A stretch of DNA of 64,000 nucleotides from Methylobacterium radiotolerans JCM 2831 (GTDB lineage: Bacteria; Pseudomonadota; Alphaproteobacteria; Rhizobiales; Beijerinckiaceae), in contig NC_010505.1 in assembly GCF_000019725.1 (NCBI RefSeq), positions 558,001 through 622,000 on the forward strand. Reading direction: 5' to 3'. The number at the start of each line of letters is the position of its first letter. Position 1 is the stretch's first letter. Shown here piece by piece: positions 27,066 to 36,471 of this stretch. The notes under the pieces are model-generated. The model worked only from the letters and a program-made list of their open reading frames with translations. It made no database searches and was not told the DNA's origin. A program made the translations under genes and the position numbers.

Positions 27066-29359
27066 GCCGCCGCGCGCGCCTGCAGGGTGACCAGAACCGA
27101 CTTGGAGGTCGGCGTGTCGCTCTTCTCGCCGGAGGTCGAGAGCGGCACCAGCACGTTCAGCTCCGGGTAGTAGCCAGCCAGGGCGCCCCGCGGCATGTCG
27201 AACGGCACGAGGCGGAAATCCTCCGCCCGGCGGGTGATGCCGTCGTCGTGCGTGCCGACGACGTCGACCCGATCGCCGAGCCGGTCGCGGATCTCCGCGA
27301 GGTCGTCCGGGTGGGCGAAGATCACGCGGCGCTCGCCGTAGACGCCACGGTAGCGGTCATCCAGGCCGTAGATCGTCGTGTTGTACTGGTCGTGGCTGCG
27401 GAAGGTCTGCAACACGTAGGTGTCGCGGGTCTTCCGGGCGGCCTGATGCTCGGTCTCGGTCGGGAGGGCGTCGGCCGAGAAGTTGGCCCGGCCCGTGACC
27501 GTCTCGAACACCCGCTCGGCGGCGAGGTTGCGCAGCATGAAGCCGCGCGGCTTGCGCACCCGGGTGTTGTAGCCGGTGAAGCCCGGGATCGTGGCGGCGA
27601 TCGCCTCGCGGATCCGGTCGTAATCGGCGGCGAACCCGGCCCAGTCGATGGCGGCGGAGCCGACGGTGGCCTGCGCCATGCCGGCGATGATGGCGATCTC
27701 GGAGCGCAGCTCCTTCGAGGCCGGCTTGTTGATGCCGCCCGACCCGTGGACCATGCTCATCGAATCCTCGACGGTCACGATCTGGATCTTGCCCTCGGCG
27801 CCCCGGTCGATCTCGGTGCGGCCGAGGCAGGGGAGCAGGTAGCCGACCGCGCCGGGCACGAGATGGGCGTGGTTGAGCTTGGTGGCGATGTGCACGGTGA
27901 GCCGGCACGAGGCCAGCGCCTGCGCCACGACCGGCGTGTCGGGCGTCGCCCGGAGGAAGTTGCCGCCGAGCCCGATGAAGGCCTTCGACGTGCCGTCCCG
28001 CATGGCGCGGATCGCCGCCAGGACGTTGTGGCCGTGCCGGCGCGGCATGGCGAGCCCGAAATGGCGCTCCAGGGAATCCAGGAAGGCGGCGGAGGGGCGC
28101 TCGTTGATGCCGACCGTGCGGTCGCCCTGCACGTTGGAATGGCCGCGCACCGGGCAAAGGCCCGCGCCGGGCCGGCCGATATGGCCGCGCAGGAACAGCA
28201 GGTTGGCGATCTCCCGGATCGTCGCCACCGAGTGCCGGTGCTGGGTCACGCCCATGGCCCAGGTGGCGATGACCCGCTGGGCGCCGAGATAGACGTCCGC
28301 CATCGCGGCGATCTCGTCCATGGTCAGGCCCGACTGATCGAGGATCGCGTCCCAGGACGTCGCCTCGACGGCGGCGCGATACGCGTCGAGCCCGGCGGTG
28401 TGGTGATCCAGGAAGGCGCGGTCGAGGAGCGAGGTCCGGCCGGCCGCCAGCGCCTCGGCGTCGCGCGCGAACACGACCTTGGCGATGCCCCGGAAGGCCG
28501 CCATGTCGCCGCCCGAGCGCGGCTGCAGGTAGTGGCTGGCGATGGGTCGGCTGGCGCCGCGCAGCATCTCGACGGTGTTCTGCGGGTCGGCGAACCGCTC
28601 CAGGCCGCGCTCGCGGACCGGGTTCAGGACCACCACCTTGGCGCCGCGCTCAGCTGCCCGGCGCAGGTCGCCGAGCATCCGCGGATGGTTGGTGCCGGGA
28701 TTCTGGCCGACGCAGAAGATCGCGTCCGCCTTCTCGAAATCCTCCAGCAGGACCGTGCCCTTGCCGATGCCGATCGCGTCGATCAGCGCGACGCCGCTCG
28801 CCTCGTGGCACATGTTCGAGCAGTCGGGGAAGTTGTTGGTCCCGTAGGCGCGGGCGAAGAGCTGGTACAGGTACGCCGCCTCGTTGGAGGCCCGGCCCGA
28901 CGTGTAGAACTCGGCCTGGTCCGGATGGTCGAGCCCGCGCAGGGTCGCGCCGATCTCCGCGAAGGCCTCGTCCCAGCTCACCGGCAGGTAGCGGTCGCTC
29001 GCCGCGTCGTAGCGCATCGGGTGCGTCAGGCGGCCCTGGCCCTCCAGGGCGTAGTCGCTCCAGCCGCGCAGCTCGGTCAGGGTGTGCTTGGCGAAGAAGG
29101 ACGGCGTCGTGCGCTTGTCGGTCGCCTCCCAGGAGACCGCCTTCACGCCATTCTCGCAGAACTCGAAGGACGAGCCGTGCTCCGGGTCGCCCCAGGCGCA
29201 GCCGGGGCAGTCGAACCCGTCGGGCTGGTTCGCCTTCAGCAGCGCGCGGGCGCCGGTGAGGGGTGCGCGGCTGCCGAGCAGGTGCTTGCCGCAGCTCTTC
29301 AGAGCACCCCACCCGCCGGCGGCGGAGGAGCGCTTGGTGGACCCTTCAGACTGGGCCAT
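27062..29359 (-). CDS. fdh4A: Formate dehydrogenase 4 alpha subunit (FdhF/YdeP family)
   Basis: A 765-residue molybdopterin oxidoreductase of the FdhF/YdeP type. Its N-terminus carries C51-x2-C54 and C68 (FDCPGCAWGD, SFEFCENG) for an iron-sulfur cluster. C184 in NMCHEASGV aligns with the metal-binding Cys/Sec of formate dehydrogenases. The GRPGAGLCPVRGHSNVQG motif and the C-terminal RSHDQYNTTIYG are family hallmarks. In M. extorquens the Fdh4 enzyme oxidises formate during methanol growth, matching formate release by Fhc encoded in this window. It lacks a Tat signal and should be cytoplasmic. Electron acceptor genes are not nearby. A non-formate substrate remains possible, as for E. coli YdeP. 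Confidence 0.85.
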   Translation of the reverse strand: MAQSEGSTKRSSAAGGWGALKSCGKHLLGSRAPLTGARALLKANQPDGFDCPGCAWGDPEHGSSFEFCENGVKAVSWEATDKRTTPSFFAKHTLTELRGWSDYALEGQGRLTHPMRYDAASDRYLPVSWDEAFAEIGATLRGLDHPDQAEFYTSGRASNEAAYLYQLFARAYGTNNFPDCSNMCHEASGVALIDAIGIGKGTVLLEDFEKADAIFCVGQNPGTNHPRMLGDLRRAAERGAKVVVLNPVRERGLERFADPQNTVEMLRGASRPIASHYLQPRSGGDMAAFRGIAKVVFARDAEALAAGRTSLLDRAFLDHHTAGLDAYRAAVEATSWDAILDQSGLTMDEIAAMADVYLGAQRVIATWAMGVTQHRHSVATIREIANLLFLRGHIGRPGAGLCPVRGHSNVQGDRTVGINERPSAAFLDSLERHFGLAMPRRHGHNVLAAIRAMRDGTSKAFIGLGGNFLRATPDTPVVAQALASCRLTVHIATKLNHAHLVPGAVGYLLPCLGRTEIDRGAEGKIQIVTVEDSMSMVHGSGGINKPASKELRSEIAIIAGMAQATVGSAAIDWAGFAADYDRIREAIAATIPGFTGYNTRVRKPRGFMLRNLAAERVFETVTGRANFSADALPTETEHQAARKTRDTYVLQTFRSHDQYNTTIYGLDDRYRGVYGERRVIFAHPDDLAEIRDRLGDRVDVVGTHDDGITRRAEDFRLVPFDMPRGALAGYYPELNVLVPLSTSGEKSDTPTSKSVLVTLQARAAA

Positions 29360-29558
29360 GAACCGTCCTGGATTGGCTGACGCGACGTGTCTCGCAAGCG
29401 CGAGATAAGCGTCTCTCCAGGTCTCTCACAACGGCGTGTCGGCGCAGGCCCCTCATGCACGGGACACAGGCTAAGCTCCCGCTGTGCAAAGCCTTTCTAA
29501 ACTGCGACCGCAAAAAAATTGTCCGCCGCGGCGCCGCGATTGGCTCGCCCGCGCCGGC

Positions 29559-30635
29559 TCAGTCCCCGCGGGCGAGGTCGGCGGCGTCGCGCCCGACGGC
29601 CTGCCGGAGAGAGGCGACGCCGGCCTCATTCATGCGCCGCAGGAGCCCGTCCTTGATGCGCCCGACCAGGCCCGGCCCCTCGTAGACCAAGGCCGAGTAG
29701 AGCTGCACGAGGCTCGCGCCGGCCCGGATCTTGGTCCAGGCCGCCTCGGCCGAATCCACGCCGCCGACGCCGATGAGCGGCAGCGTCTCCCCGACGCGCA
29801 GGCGCGTCTGGGCGAGCATCCGGGTCGCCGGACCGAAGAGCGGCCGCCCCGAGAGGCCGCCGGTCTCCCGGGCGAGGCCCTGCTCGCGCAGGCTCGCCGG
29901 GCGGGCCACCGTGGTGTTCGACACGACGAGGGCCTGGACACCGCGCCGCTGCGCCGTGGCGCAGACCGCATCGAGGGCGTCCAGCGCCATGTCGGGGGCG
30001 ATCTTGAGGAGGATCGCCGCGCCGGCACCGGCCGCGTCCCGGGCGTCGACCGTCCGGGCGAGCAGCTCGTCGAGGAAGGCCTCGCCCTGCAAGTCGCGCA
30101 GGCCCGGCGTGTTCGGCGAGGAGACGTTGACCGTGACGAAGTCGACGAGCGGGGCCAGGGTGGCGGTGCAGGCGGCGTAGTCGGCGAGGCGGTCGGCGGA
30201 GTCCTTGTTCGCACCGATGTTGACGCCGACGATGCCGGGTCGGCCCCTCCGGACGCGGAGCCTGTCGGCCACCACCTGCAGCCCCTCGCTGTTGAGGCCG
30301 AAGCGGTTGATCACGGCGCGGTCGGCGGCGAGGCGGAACACCCGCGGCCGGGGGTTGCCGGGCTGGGGCCGCGGGACGACCCCGCCCACCTCGACGAAGC
30401 CGAAGCCGAGGCCCAGCAGCGCGTCGGGCACGCGCGCGCCCTTGTCGAATCCGGCCGCGAGGCCGACCGGGTTGGGGAAGCGGCGGCCCAGCAGGTCGAC
30501 GGCGAGGCGCGGGTCGTCCGCCGGCCGGGGGCCGGCGGGCAGGAGCGCCAGGGCGCGGAGCGTCAGGTCGTGCGCGCGCTCCGCGTCGAGGCGGTGGAGC
30601 AGCGGCCGGACGAGGGGGAAGGCGGCGGCGATCAT
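29559..30635 (-). CDS. pyrD: Dihydroorotate dehydrogenase (quinone), class 2
   Basis: A 358-residue FMN enzyme oxidising dihydroorotate to orotate with quinone in pyrimidine synthesis, peripherally attached to the inner membrane. The class 2 N-terminal helical extension ([19 protein letters not shown]) precedes the barrel, with [19 protein letters not shown] and [11 protein letters not shown] visible, the last holding the catalytic Ser. The ATG at 30635 overlaps the stop of the DUF952 gene (ATGA), indicating coupled translation. The length is normal. A 199-base spacer follows before the fdh4A start on the same strand. Confidence 0.96.
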   Translation of the reverse strand: MIAAAFPLVRPLLHRLDAERAHDLTLRALALLPAGPRPADDPRLAVDLLGRRFPNPVGLAAGFDKGARVPDALLGLGFGFVEVGGVVPRPQPGNPRPRVFRLAADRAVINRFGLNSEGLQVVADRLRVRRGRPGIVGVNIGANKDSADRLADYAACTATLAPLVDFVTVNVSSPNTPGLRDLQGEAFLDELLARTVDARDAAGAGAAILLKIAPDMALDALDAVCATAQRRGVQALVVSNTTVARPASLREQGLARETGGLSGRPLFGPATRMLAQTRLRVGETLPLIGVGGVDSAEAAWTKIRAGASLVQLYSALVYEGPGLVGRIKDGLLRRMNEAGVASLRQAVGRDAADLARGD

Positions 30636-30982
30636 GCCGGCAGGATCCCGGCCGGGAAGGCGTGCCGCCCGTCGGCGTCCAGCGGCATTTCGTCCACCGC
30701 GACCACGGCGGAGATCGGCAGCGGGCCGTAGAGGTGCGGGAACAGGTCGCCGCCGCGCGACGGCTCGTAGCGCAGGCCGTCGCCCAGCGCGCCGGCCTCG
30801 ACCGCGACGAGGAGCAGGTCGTCCTGGCCGGCGAAGTGACGGGCCGCCGTCTCGGCGACCTGGGCGGCCGTGGAGAAGTGGATGAAGCCGTCCTGGTGAT
30901 CGACCGGCGCGCCCGTGAACCGGCCCGCGGCCTCGGCCTCGCGCCACAGGGCGCGCGGACAGATCTTGTAGATGAGCGGCAT
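30632..30982 (-). CDS. DUF952 family protein
   Basis: A 116-residue soluble protein of the DUF952 family, related to glutathione-S-transferase-like annotations but without established activity. The signature [10 protein letters not shown] at the start, [12 protein letters not shown] with the conserved His near residue 41, and the [10 protein letters not shown] block near residue 85 are clear. The ATG at 30982 follows GGGGGAGC, a strong ribosome binding site. It is coupled by ATGA to pyrD, and this DUF952-pyrD arrangement suggests co-transcription. The function is unknown. Confidence 0.85.
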   Translation of the reverse strand: MPLIYKICPRALWREAEAAGRFTGAPVDHQDGFIHFSTAAQVAETAARHFAGQDDLLLVAVEAGALGDGLRYEPSRGGDLFPHLYGPLPISAVVAVDEMPLDADGRHAFPAGILPA

Positions 30983-31298
30983 CGAAGCTCCCCCGAAACG
31001 ACGCTGCGATAGAGGCGCCCGGCCGCGGCGGCAACCGCGCCGCGCCGCGCGTGATTCGAGGAGCGATTGCAATCTGCCGCCCGTAGTTCTACTTTCCTAC
31101 GACTAGGCTGGACGTCACACTGCCCTGTCCGGACCGGCAGAGCGGATCCGGAAAGCAAATTGTCAAGTATCTCCGCGCGTACCCGGCGGGTGTCGAACGG
31201 ACCCGGCGGGCGAACCGTCTCCGTGCCTCCGAGGCAGCCGGATTCCGGCTGGTGAGACGGGGGTGCCGGCCCGCTCAGGGTGAGCTTCCGAGCCCGCT
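30983..31298. promoter_or_regulatory. Divergent region with repeats between DUF952 and S24 genes
   Basis: This 316-base non-coding region drives two divergent genes. An inverted repeat CGTAG-N10-CTACG lies at 31082-31101, and a direct repeat ACCCGGCGGG occurs at 31181-31190 and 31201-31210, exactly 20 bases apart, both suited to regulator binding. A TTGTCA at 31160-31165 could be a -35 box for the rightward gene, but no good -10 was found. The S24 repressor encoded next is the obvious candidate ligand. No gene is seen here. Confidence 0.45.
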
Positions 31299-31931
31299 AT
31301 GCTGTCGCACGAGCAGATCTGGAACGCCATCGACCGGCTCGCCGAGCGCCACGGCTACTCGGCCTCGGGCCTCGCCCGCCGTGCCGGCCTCGACGCGACC
31401 AGCTTCAACCGGTCGAAGCGCGTGGGCGCCGACGGCCGCAAGCGCTGGCCGTCCACCGAATCCGTGTCGAAGGTCCTGGCCGCCACCGGATCGAGCCTCG
31501 ACGAGTTCCTGCGGCTCATCGAGGCGCGCGAAATCCCCGCTCGCACGATGGTCCCGCTGATCGGCCTGACGCAGGCCGGGGCCGGCCGCCTGTTCACCGA
31601 CGAGGGCATGCCCACCGGCGGCGCCGGCTGGGAGGAGATCGAGTTTCCGGATCTCGGCGAGGAGCGGGCCTTCGCGCTGGAGATCCAGGGGGATTCCATG
31701 CTGCCGCTGTTCCGGGACGGCGACGTTCTGATCGTGTCGCCCACGGCCAGCGTCCGCAAGGGCGATCGCGTCGTTGTCCGTTTGCACGGCGGCGAGGTCC
31801 TGGCCAAGGAGCTGCGGCGGCGCACCGCCCGGACCGTGGAACTGGCCTCCCTGAACCCCGAGCACGAGGACCGGGTCCTGAACCTCGGCGAGGTGGCCTG
31901 GATGGCGCGGGTGATGTGGGTGCGCCAGTAG
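31299..31931 (+). CDS. XRE/S24-family LexA-like repressor
   Basis: A 210-residue transcription factor with an N-terminal helix-turn-helix (about residues 5-65, with GLARRAGLDATSFNRSKR as recognition region) and a C-terminal S24 peptidase domain. The self-cleavage dyad is present: Ser133 in GDSMLPL and Lys170 in EVLAKELR. Relatives control stress or prophage genes, but no prophage is present, and the type is common in Rhizobiales chromosomes. The classical Ala-Gly cleavage bond would lie in the linker; an AGAG sequence sits near residue 93. Divergent upstream repeats could be its operators. Confidence 0.85.
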   Translation: MLSHEQIWNAIDRLAERHGYSASGLARRAGLDATSFNRSKRVGADGRKRWPSTESVSKVLAATGSSLDEFLRLIEAREIPARTMVPLIGLTQAGAGRLFTDEGMPTGGAGWEEIEFPDLGEERAFALEIQGDSMLPLFRDGDVLIVSPTASVRKGDRVVVRLHGGEVLAKELRRRTARTVELASLNPEHEDRVLNLGEVAWMARVMWVRQ

Positions 31932-32037
31932 GCGGTGCCCGGACGGGTCACGGTGGTTCGGCGCTTGGCCGTGAGGCCGTTCATCGCTATCGCTGGCCCG
32001 TCGCGGACCTTCCGCATCCGCTGAGCGCGAACGCAGC

Positions 32038-33135
32038 ATGGCGCAGCCCGGGACGGATCACAGCGCGGCCGAAGCCGCGCCGCTCGCGGACGAGGCCCGC
32101 ACGCTCCTGGACGCGCTGCCGACGCCCAGCCTCCTGCTCGATCCGCAGGGCCGTGTCCGCTACGCCAATCCCGCCCTGGAGGAGCTCGCCGGCTACTCGG
32201 CGGAGCGACTCGTGGCGCAGGGGCTCGACCTGATCCTGGCGCAGCGCACGGCGCCGCTCGATCCCGCCGGCGCCGAGCCTCAGGATTTCCTGGCGGCTCG
32301 CGCGGACGGGACGAGCTTCTGGGCCCGCCTGGAGACCGCGCCCCTGCCCGGGACCCCGTTCCGGATCGGCCAGATCCGCGACGAGACGGCCCGGCGGGAG
32401 GCGGAGGGCGCGCTCGCGCTCTCCCGCCAGCGCGAGGCCCTGGGGCTCCTGACCAACAGCGTCGCCCACGAGTTCAACAACTTCCTGCAGATCCTGATCG
32501 GCTACATCGACGGCCTCAAGCGGCGGCTCGGGGACCGGCAGGAGCCGTTCGTCCAGCGGGCGATCGCCCGCTCGGCCGACGCCACCGAGCGCGCGGCGAT
32601 CCTGACCCGGCACCTGCTCGCCTATTCCCGCCGCATCGCGCCCGACGTCCGGTCGGTCGACCTCGACGCCATCGTGGCCGACCTCGCCGGGCGCCTCGAA
32701 CCCGACCTGCCGCCCGGCATCCGCCTCACTGTGGCGGCGACGCCGGGCCTGCCGCGGGCGATCAGCAATCCGACGCAGATCGAGTTCGCCCTGCGTCATC
32801 TCGTCGCCAATGCCTGCGAAGCCATGCCGTCGGGCGGGACCCTGACCCTGTCGACCTTCCGGGTAGATCCCGGCGACCGGTCCCTGCAGCAGCCGGGCCA
32901 GGGCAGCGTCGGGATCGCGGTGGGCGACACCGGGCAGGGCATGTCCCCCGAGATGCTGGCCCGGGCCCTCGCACCGTTCCAGACCAGCCACGAGGCGGGG
33001 CGCGGCGCGGGCCTCGCGATCGTGCACGGGCTGATGAAGCGGCAGAACGGGACCATCACCCTCGACAGCCGGAGCGGGGAGGGGACGCAGGTCCGCCTGT
33101 CCTTCCCGGCCGCGCCCGAGCGCACGCTCCACTAG
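32038..33135 (+). CDS. PAS-domain histidine kinase
   Basis: A 365-residue cytoplasmic kinase with no membrane segment. A PAS domain spans about residues 20-130 (LLDPQGRVRYANPALEELAGYS). The HisKA-type box reads NSVAHEFNNFLQIL with the phosphoacceptor His near residue 144. The ATPase domain shows LVANACEAM (N box), GDTGQGM (G1) and GAGLAIVHGLM (G2). The HEFNN form belongs to the subgroup typically fused to a receiver domain, but this protein ends after the ATPase domain and no response regulator adjoins it. It starts 106 bases after the S24 gene. Confidence 0.88.
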   Translation: MAQPGTDHSAAEAAPLADEARTLLDALPTPSLLLDPQGRVRYANPALEELAGYSAERLVAQGLDLILAQRTAPLDPAGAEPQDFLAARADGTSFWARLETAPLPGTPFRIGQIRDETARREAEGALALSRQREALGLLTNSVAHEFNNFLQILIGYIDGLKRRLGDRQEPFVQRAIARSADATERAAILTRHLLAYSRRIAPDVRSVDLDAIVADLAGRLEPDLPPGIRLTVAATPGLPRAISNPTQIEFALRHLVANACEAMPSGGTLTLSTFRVDPGDRSLQQPGQGSVGIAVGDTGQGMSPEMLARALAPFQTSHEAGRGAGLAIVHGLMKRQNGTITLDSRSGEGTQVRLSFPAAPERTLH

Positions 33136-33308
33136 AGCCGCGCCGTCCCGGAGAGCGGCCTCGGCGAGAGCGTCGTCCGGGCGGCGCGACGATCCGGTGG
33201 AAAACGTCGTTCGGGCGACGGCGGGCTGGACTAAAACCGCCGCCCGACCGTTCCCATATCGTCACTGGCGCTCCGCGCCATCCGGTTCTCGTCCTCTGAG
33301 GCGTGTAC

Positions 33309-34283
33309 ATGTTTACTGAGATTTCGCGCCGCCGGCGTGTGGCCGCCCTCCTGGCGCTGGCCGCTGCGCTGACCGTCGCGGCGCCCGTCGCGGAAGCCCG
33401 TCCGGGCGGCGGTGGGTCCTTCGGGTCCCGCGGCTCGCGCACCTACACGGCGCCCTCCGCCACGCCGACCGCTCCGGGCGGCGGCATGACGATGCAGCGC
33501 TCTCAGACCGCGCCGTCGCCCGGCATGGGCAGCCCGGGCATGCAGGCTCCGGCTGCGCAGGGTCGCCGTTTCGGCGGCGGGTTCTTCGCGGGCCTGCTCG
33601 GCGCCGGCCTGATCGGCGCGCTGCTCGGCGGCGGCTTCTTCGGCGGCCTCGGCGGCCTCGCCTCGATGATCGGCCTGCTGTTCCAGGTCGGGCTCGTCGT
33701 GCTGGTGGTGATGCTGGCCCTGCGGTTCTTCCGCCGCCGGAACGAGCCGGCCGGCGCCGGCGCGCCCTACGCCCGCACGTCGCTCGACGATCAGCCGGGC
33801 GCCCGCGGCCCGATGGGCGGCGCTCCGGGCGGCCCCGCCGCCGGCAGCATGTTCGGCGGTGGGCAGCGCCCGCCGCAGACGCGCCCGGTGCAGATCGGAC
33901 CGGCCGATTACCAGGCCTTCGAGCGCCTGCTCGGCGACATTCAGGACGCCTATTCCCGCGAGGATCGGGTGACCCTGGGTAACCTGTCGACGCCCGAGAT
34001 GGTCGGCTACTTCGACGAGGAGCTGCGCGGCAACGCGGCCCGCGGCGTGGTGAACAAGATCTCGGACGTGAAGCTGCTGCAGGGCGACCTCGCGGAGGCC
34101 TGGGGCGAGGACCGCACCGACTACGCGACCGTGGCCATGCGCTACGCCCTCAAGGACGTGATGATCGAGCGGTCGAGCGGCCGCGTCGTCTCCACGGACT
34201 CGTCCGAGGCGACGGAGCTCTGGACGTTCCTGCGCCAGCCCGGCCGCGGCTGGGTGCTCTCGGCGATCCAGCAGACCCGGTGA
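33309..34283 (+). CDS. Tim44-like domain membrane protein
   Basis: A 324-residue protein with a signal-anchor segment (residues 12-28), a Gly/Pro/Met-rich linker, a glycine-rich membrane-associated region (residues 90-140, including FGGGFFAGLLGAGLIGALLGG) and a C-terminal Tim44-like domain from about residue 195 (PADYQAFERLLGDIQDAYSR). Alphaproteobacterial Tim44-like proteins are inner-membrane factors related to the mitochondrial import motor component. The ATG at 33309 is preferred over GTG 33303 because GAGG lies about seven bases before it. The gene ends at a terminator that overlaps the convergent rsmA 3' end. Confidence 0.85.
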   Translation: MFTEISRRRRVAALLALAAALTVAAPVAEARPGGGGSFGSRGSRTYTAPSATPTAPGGGMTMQRSQTAPSPGMGSPGMQAPAAQGRRFGGGFFAGLLGAGLIGALLGGGFFGGLGGLASMIGLLFQVGLVVLVVMLALRFFRRRNEPAGAGAPYARTSLDDQPGARGPMGGAPGGPAAGSMFGGGQRPPQTRPVQIGPADYQAFERLLGDIQDAYSREDRVTLGNLSTPEMVGYFDEELRGNAARGVVNKISDVKLLQGDLAEAWGEDRTDYATVAMRYALKDVMIERSSGRVVSTDSSEATELWTFLRQPGRGWVLSAIQQTR

Positions 34284-34326
34284 TCCGATCGCGCTCCGGC
34301 CTTCGGGCCGGAGTCACGATGCTCAT

Positions 34327-35205
34327 TCAGGCCGGCGTCCCCACCGGGGCGCCGGCCTTTCTGTGCGCGTCCCACCGATTGGCGAGATCGACGAAGCCCG
34401 CCACCGGGATCTCCTCGGCCCGCGCGGTCTCGGACAGGCCGGCGGCGGCCAGCAGGTCGCCGGCCGCGGGGGTCAAGGCCTTGAGGCTCTGGCGCAGCAT
34501 CTTCCGGCGCTGGCCGAAGGCCGCGCGGGTGACGGCCTCGAGCGCGCCGGCGCGGCACGGCAGGGGCTGGGCGCGGGGCACCAGCCGAACCACGCTCGAC
34601 GTCACCTTCGGCGGCGGCACGAAAGCCGAGGGGCTGACGTCGAACAGGATCTCGGCCTCCGTGCGCCAGCCGCACAGGACGCCGAGCCGGCCGTAATCGG
34701 CCCGCTCCTCCGGGCCGGCGACGATCCGCTCGGCCACCTCCCGCTGGAACATCAGCACGGCCTGATCCCACCAGGGCGGCCAAGCCTCCCCGTCGAGCCA
34801 GCCGGTGAGCAGGGCCGTGCCGACATTGTAGGGCAGATTGGCGACGATCCGCGCCGGGGCGTCGCCCACCAGCGGCCGCGGATCGAAGGCGAGGGCGTCG
34901 GCGTCGACCACCTCGAGGCGTCCCGGATAGTGGGCGGCGATCTCGGCGAGCGCCGGGAGCGCCCGCGGGTCGCGCTCGATCGCCACCACGCGGGCGGCCC
35001 CCTCGGCGAGGAGCGCGCGCGTGAGGCCGCCGGGTCCCGGACCGACCTCCACCACCGTCACGCCCGCGAGGGGACCGGCGGCCCGGGCGATCCGCCCGGT
35101 CAGGTTGAGGTCGTAGAGGAAGTTCTGGCCGAGCGCCTTCTTCGGCTCCAGGCCGTGGCGGGCGACCACCTCGCGCAGCGGCGGAAGCCCGTCCCCGGCG
35201 CTCAT
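34327..35205 (-). CDS. rsmA: 16S rRNA dimethyladenosine transferase
   Basis: A 292-residue methyltransferase (KsgA) that dimethylates A1518 and A1519 of 16S rRNA in late 30S assembly. The SAM-binding motif [11 protein letters not shown] and the catalytic NLPYN motif are intact, and [11 protein letters not shown] at the N-terminus is typical. ATG 35205 gives the normal length and lies ten bases after the pdxA stop, in the widespread pdxA-rsmA order. Its last codons fall within the terminator hairpin of the convergent Tim44-like gene. Confidence 0.96.
   Translation of the reverse strand: MSAGDGLPPLREVVARHGLEPKKALGQNFLYDLNLTGRIARAAGPLAGVTVVEVGPGPGGLTRALLAEGAARVVAIERDPRALPALAEIAAHYPGRLEVVDADALAFDPRPLVGDAPARIVANLPYNVGTALLTGWLDGEAWPPWWDQAVLMFQREVAERIVAGPEERADYGRLGVLCGWRTEAEILFDVSPSAFVPPPKVTSSVVRLVPRAQPLPCRAGALEAVTRAAFGQRRKMLRQSLKALTPAAGDLLAAAGLSETARAEEIPVAGFVDLANRWDAHRKAGAPVGTPA
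34329..34360 (+). terminator. Rho-independent terminator of the Tim44-like gene
   Basis: A nine-base-pair stem (AGGCCGGCG and CGCCGGCCT) encloses an inner CCCC/GGGG helix and is followed by TTTCTG. It overlaps the 3' end of rsmA. A separate CTCCGGCC-TTCG-GGCCGGAG hairpin precedes it near 34295-34314. Confidence 0.8.
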
Positions 35206-35215
35206 GCTGGGTCCC

Positions 35216-36331
35216 TCACAGCTCGTCCTCGGGATCGAAATGGCGGGCCCCCGCAGGGCGCGGCCGGCCGGCATAGACGCTGAACGGGATGATCTCGGCC
35301 CCGCCGGGGGCCTCGTCCTGCGCCGCCGCGTTGGCGGCCAGCCGGTCGGCGAGGCGCAGGGCCGCCACGAGGCTGTCGGGCCGGGCGACGCCCTTACCGG
35401 CGATGTCGAAGGCCGTGCCGTGGTCCGGGGAGGTGCGCACGAACGGCAGGCCGAGGGTGACGTTCACGCCGTCGTCGAACGCGATCGTCTTGATCGGGAT
35501 GAGGGCCTGGTCGTGCGTCGGTGCGAGAGCGACGTCGTAGGTCTCCCGGGCGCGGGCGTGGAACAGGGTGTCGGCGGGGAGTGGCCCGCGGATGTCGATG
35601 CCCCGCGCCCGCAGCCGTGCCACCGCGGGGGCGAGGACGTCGCGGTCCTCGTGGCCGATCGTCCCGGCCTCGCCCGCGTGCGGGTTCAGACCCGCGAGGA
35701 CGAGGCGCGGCTCGGGCAGGCCGAACCGCTCCCGCAGGTCACGGGCGACGATCGCGGCGGTCTCCTCGACGAGCTCCTGGGTGAGCAGGTCCGGCACGTC
35801 CTTCAGCGGGACGTGGATCGTCACCGGCACCACCGAGAGGCCTGCGCTCCAGATCATCATCACCGGCCGGGGCGGCGTCACGCCGGGCGGCACAGCGAGG
35901 GCGGCCAGGAACTCGGTGTGCCCGGGATGGGCGAAGCCCGTCCGGGTCAGCACGAACTTGGCGATCGGGTTGGTCACCACCGCGCTCGCGCGCCCGGCCT
36001 TCACGAACTCCACCGCCGCGGTGATCGACTCGATGGTCGCGCCGGCATTCACCGAATCGGGTACGCCCGGCTCGGCGGCGACGCGGGCGCCGCTCGGCAG
36101 GGGCACCACGGGGAGCGCGCGCGGGAACACCTCGGCGGCGGTCTCGGGATCCACCTCCGCCACCGGCACGGGACGGTCGAGGCGGTGAGCGAGGCGCTCG
36201 ACGAAGTCCGAATCGGCCACCAGGAAGAAGGGCGGCAGCGGATCTGCGCCGCCCCGACCGAGCCACGCGCTGAGCGCCAGCTCCGGACCGATGCCGGCGG
36301 GATCTCCGAGGGTGAGGGCGAGGGGCGGCAT
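35216..36331 (-). CDS. pdxA: 4-hydroxythreonine-4-phosphate dehydrogenase
   Basis: A 371-residue NAD-dependent enzyme of the DXP-dependent pyridoxal phosphate pathway. It opens with [15 protein letters not shown]; metal and substrate motifs are [21 protein letters not shown] and [16 protein letters not shown] 36331 is the family start; the upstream in-frame sequence is Arg-rich and not coding-like. A perfect hairpin (GGGCGCT/AGCGCCC) ends directly at the start codon, and no clear ribosome binding site is visible, so initiation may be regulated or leaderless. Downstream is rsmA, ten bases away. Confidence 0.95.
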   Translation of the reverse strand: MPPLALTLGDPAGIGPELALSAWLGRGGADPLPPFFLVADSDFVERLAHRLDRPVPVAEVDPETAAEVFPRALPVVPLPSGARVAAEPGVPDSVNAGATIESITAAVEFVKAGRASAVVTNPIAKFVLTRTGFAHPGHTEFLAALAVPPGVTPPRPVMMIWSAGLSVVPVTIHVPLKDVPDLLTQELVEETAAIVARDLRERFGLPEPRLVLAGLNPHAGEAGTIGHEDRDVLAPAVARLRARGIDIRGPLPADTLFHARARETYDVALAPTHDQALIPIKTIAFDDGVNVTLGLPFVRTSPDHGTAFDIAGKGVARPDSLVAALRLADRLAANAAAQDEAPGGAEIIPFSVYAGRPRPAGARHFDPEDEL

Positions 36332-36349
36332 GGGCGCTCTATAGCGCCC
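36332..36349 (-). promoter_or_regulatory. Hairpin abutting the pdxA start codon
   Basis: A perfect seven-base-pair stem (GGGCGCT and AGCGCCC, four-base loop) lies immediately upstream of the pdxA ATG on the minus strand. The loop includes TATAG, which might alternatively be part of a -10 box for a leaderless transcript. Confidence 0.45.
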
Positions 36350-36471
36350 GCGCGGCGCGGGCGCATCCTCGGCAGAGCGCGGCCGTGCGCGGAGCCGGAT
36401 CCCGCCGCCCGGCGCGCGATGGGACCGCGACGGACGCGGCGCCGAAACGGAGCGCCGCCGGTCCCGGTTCC

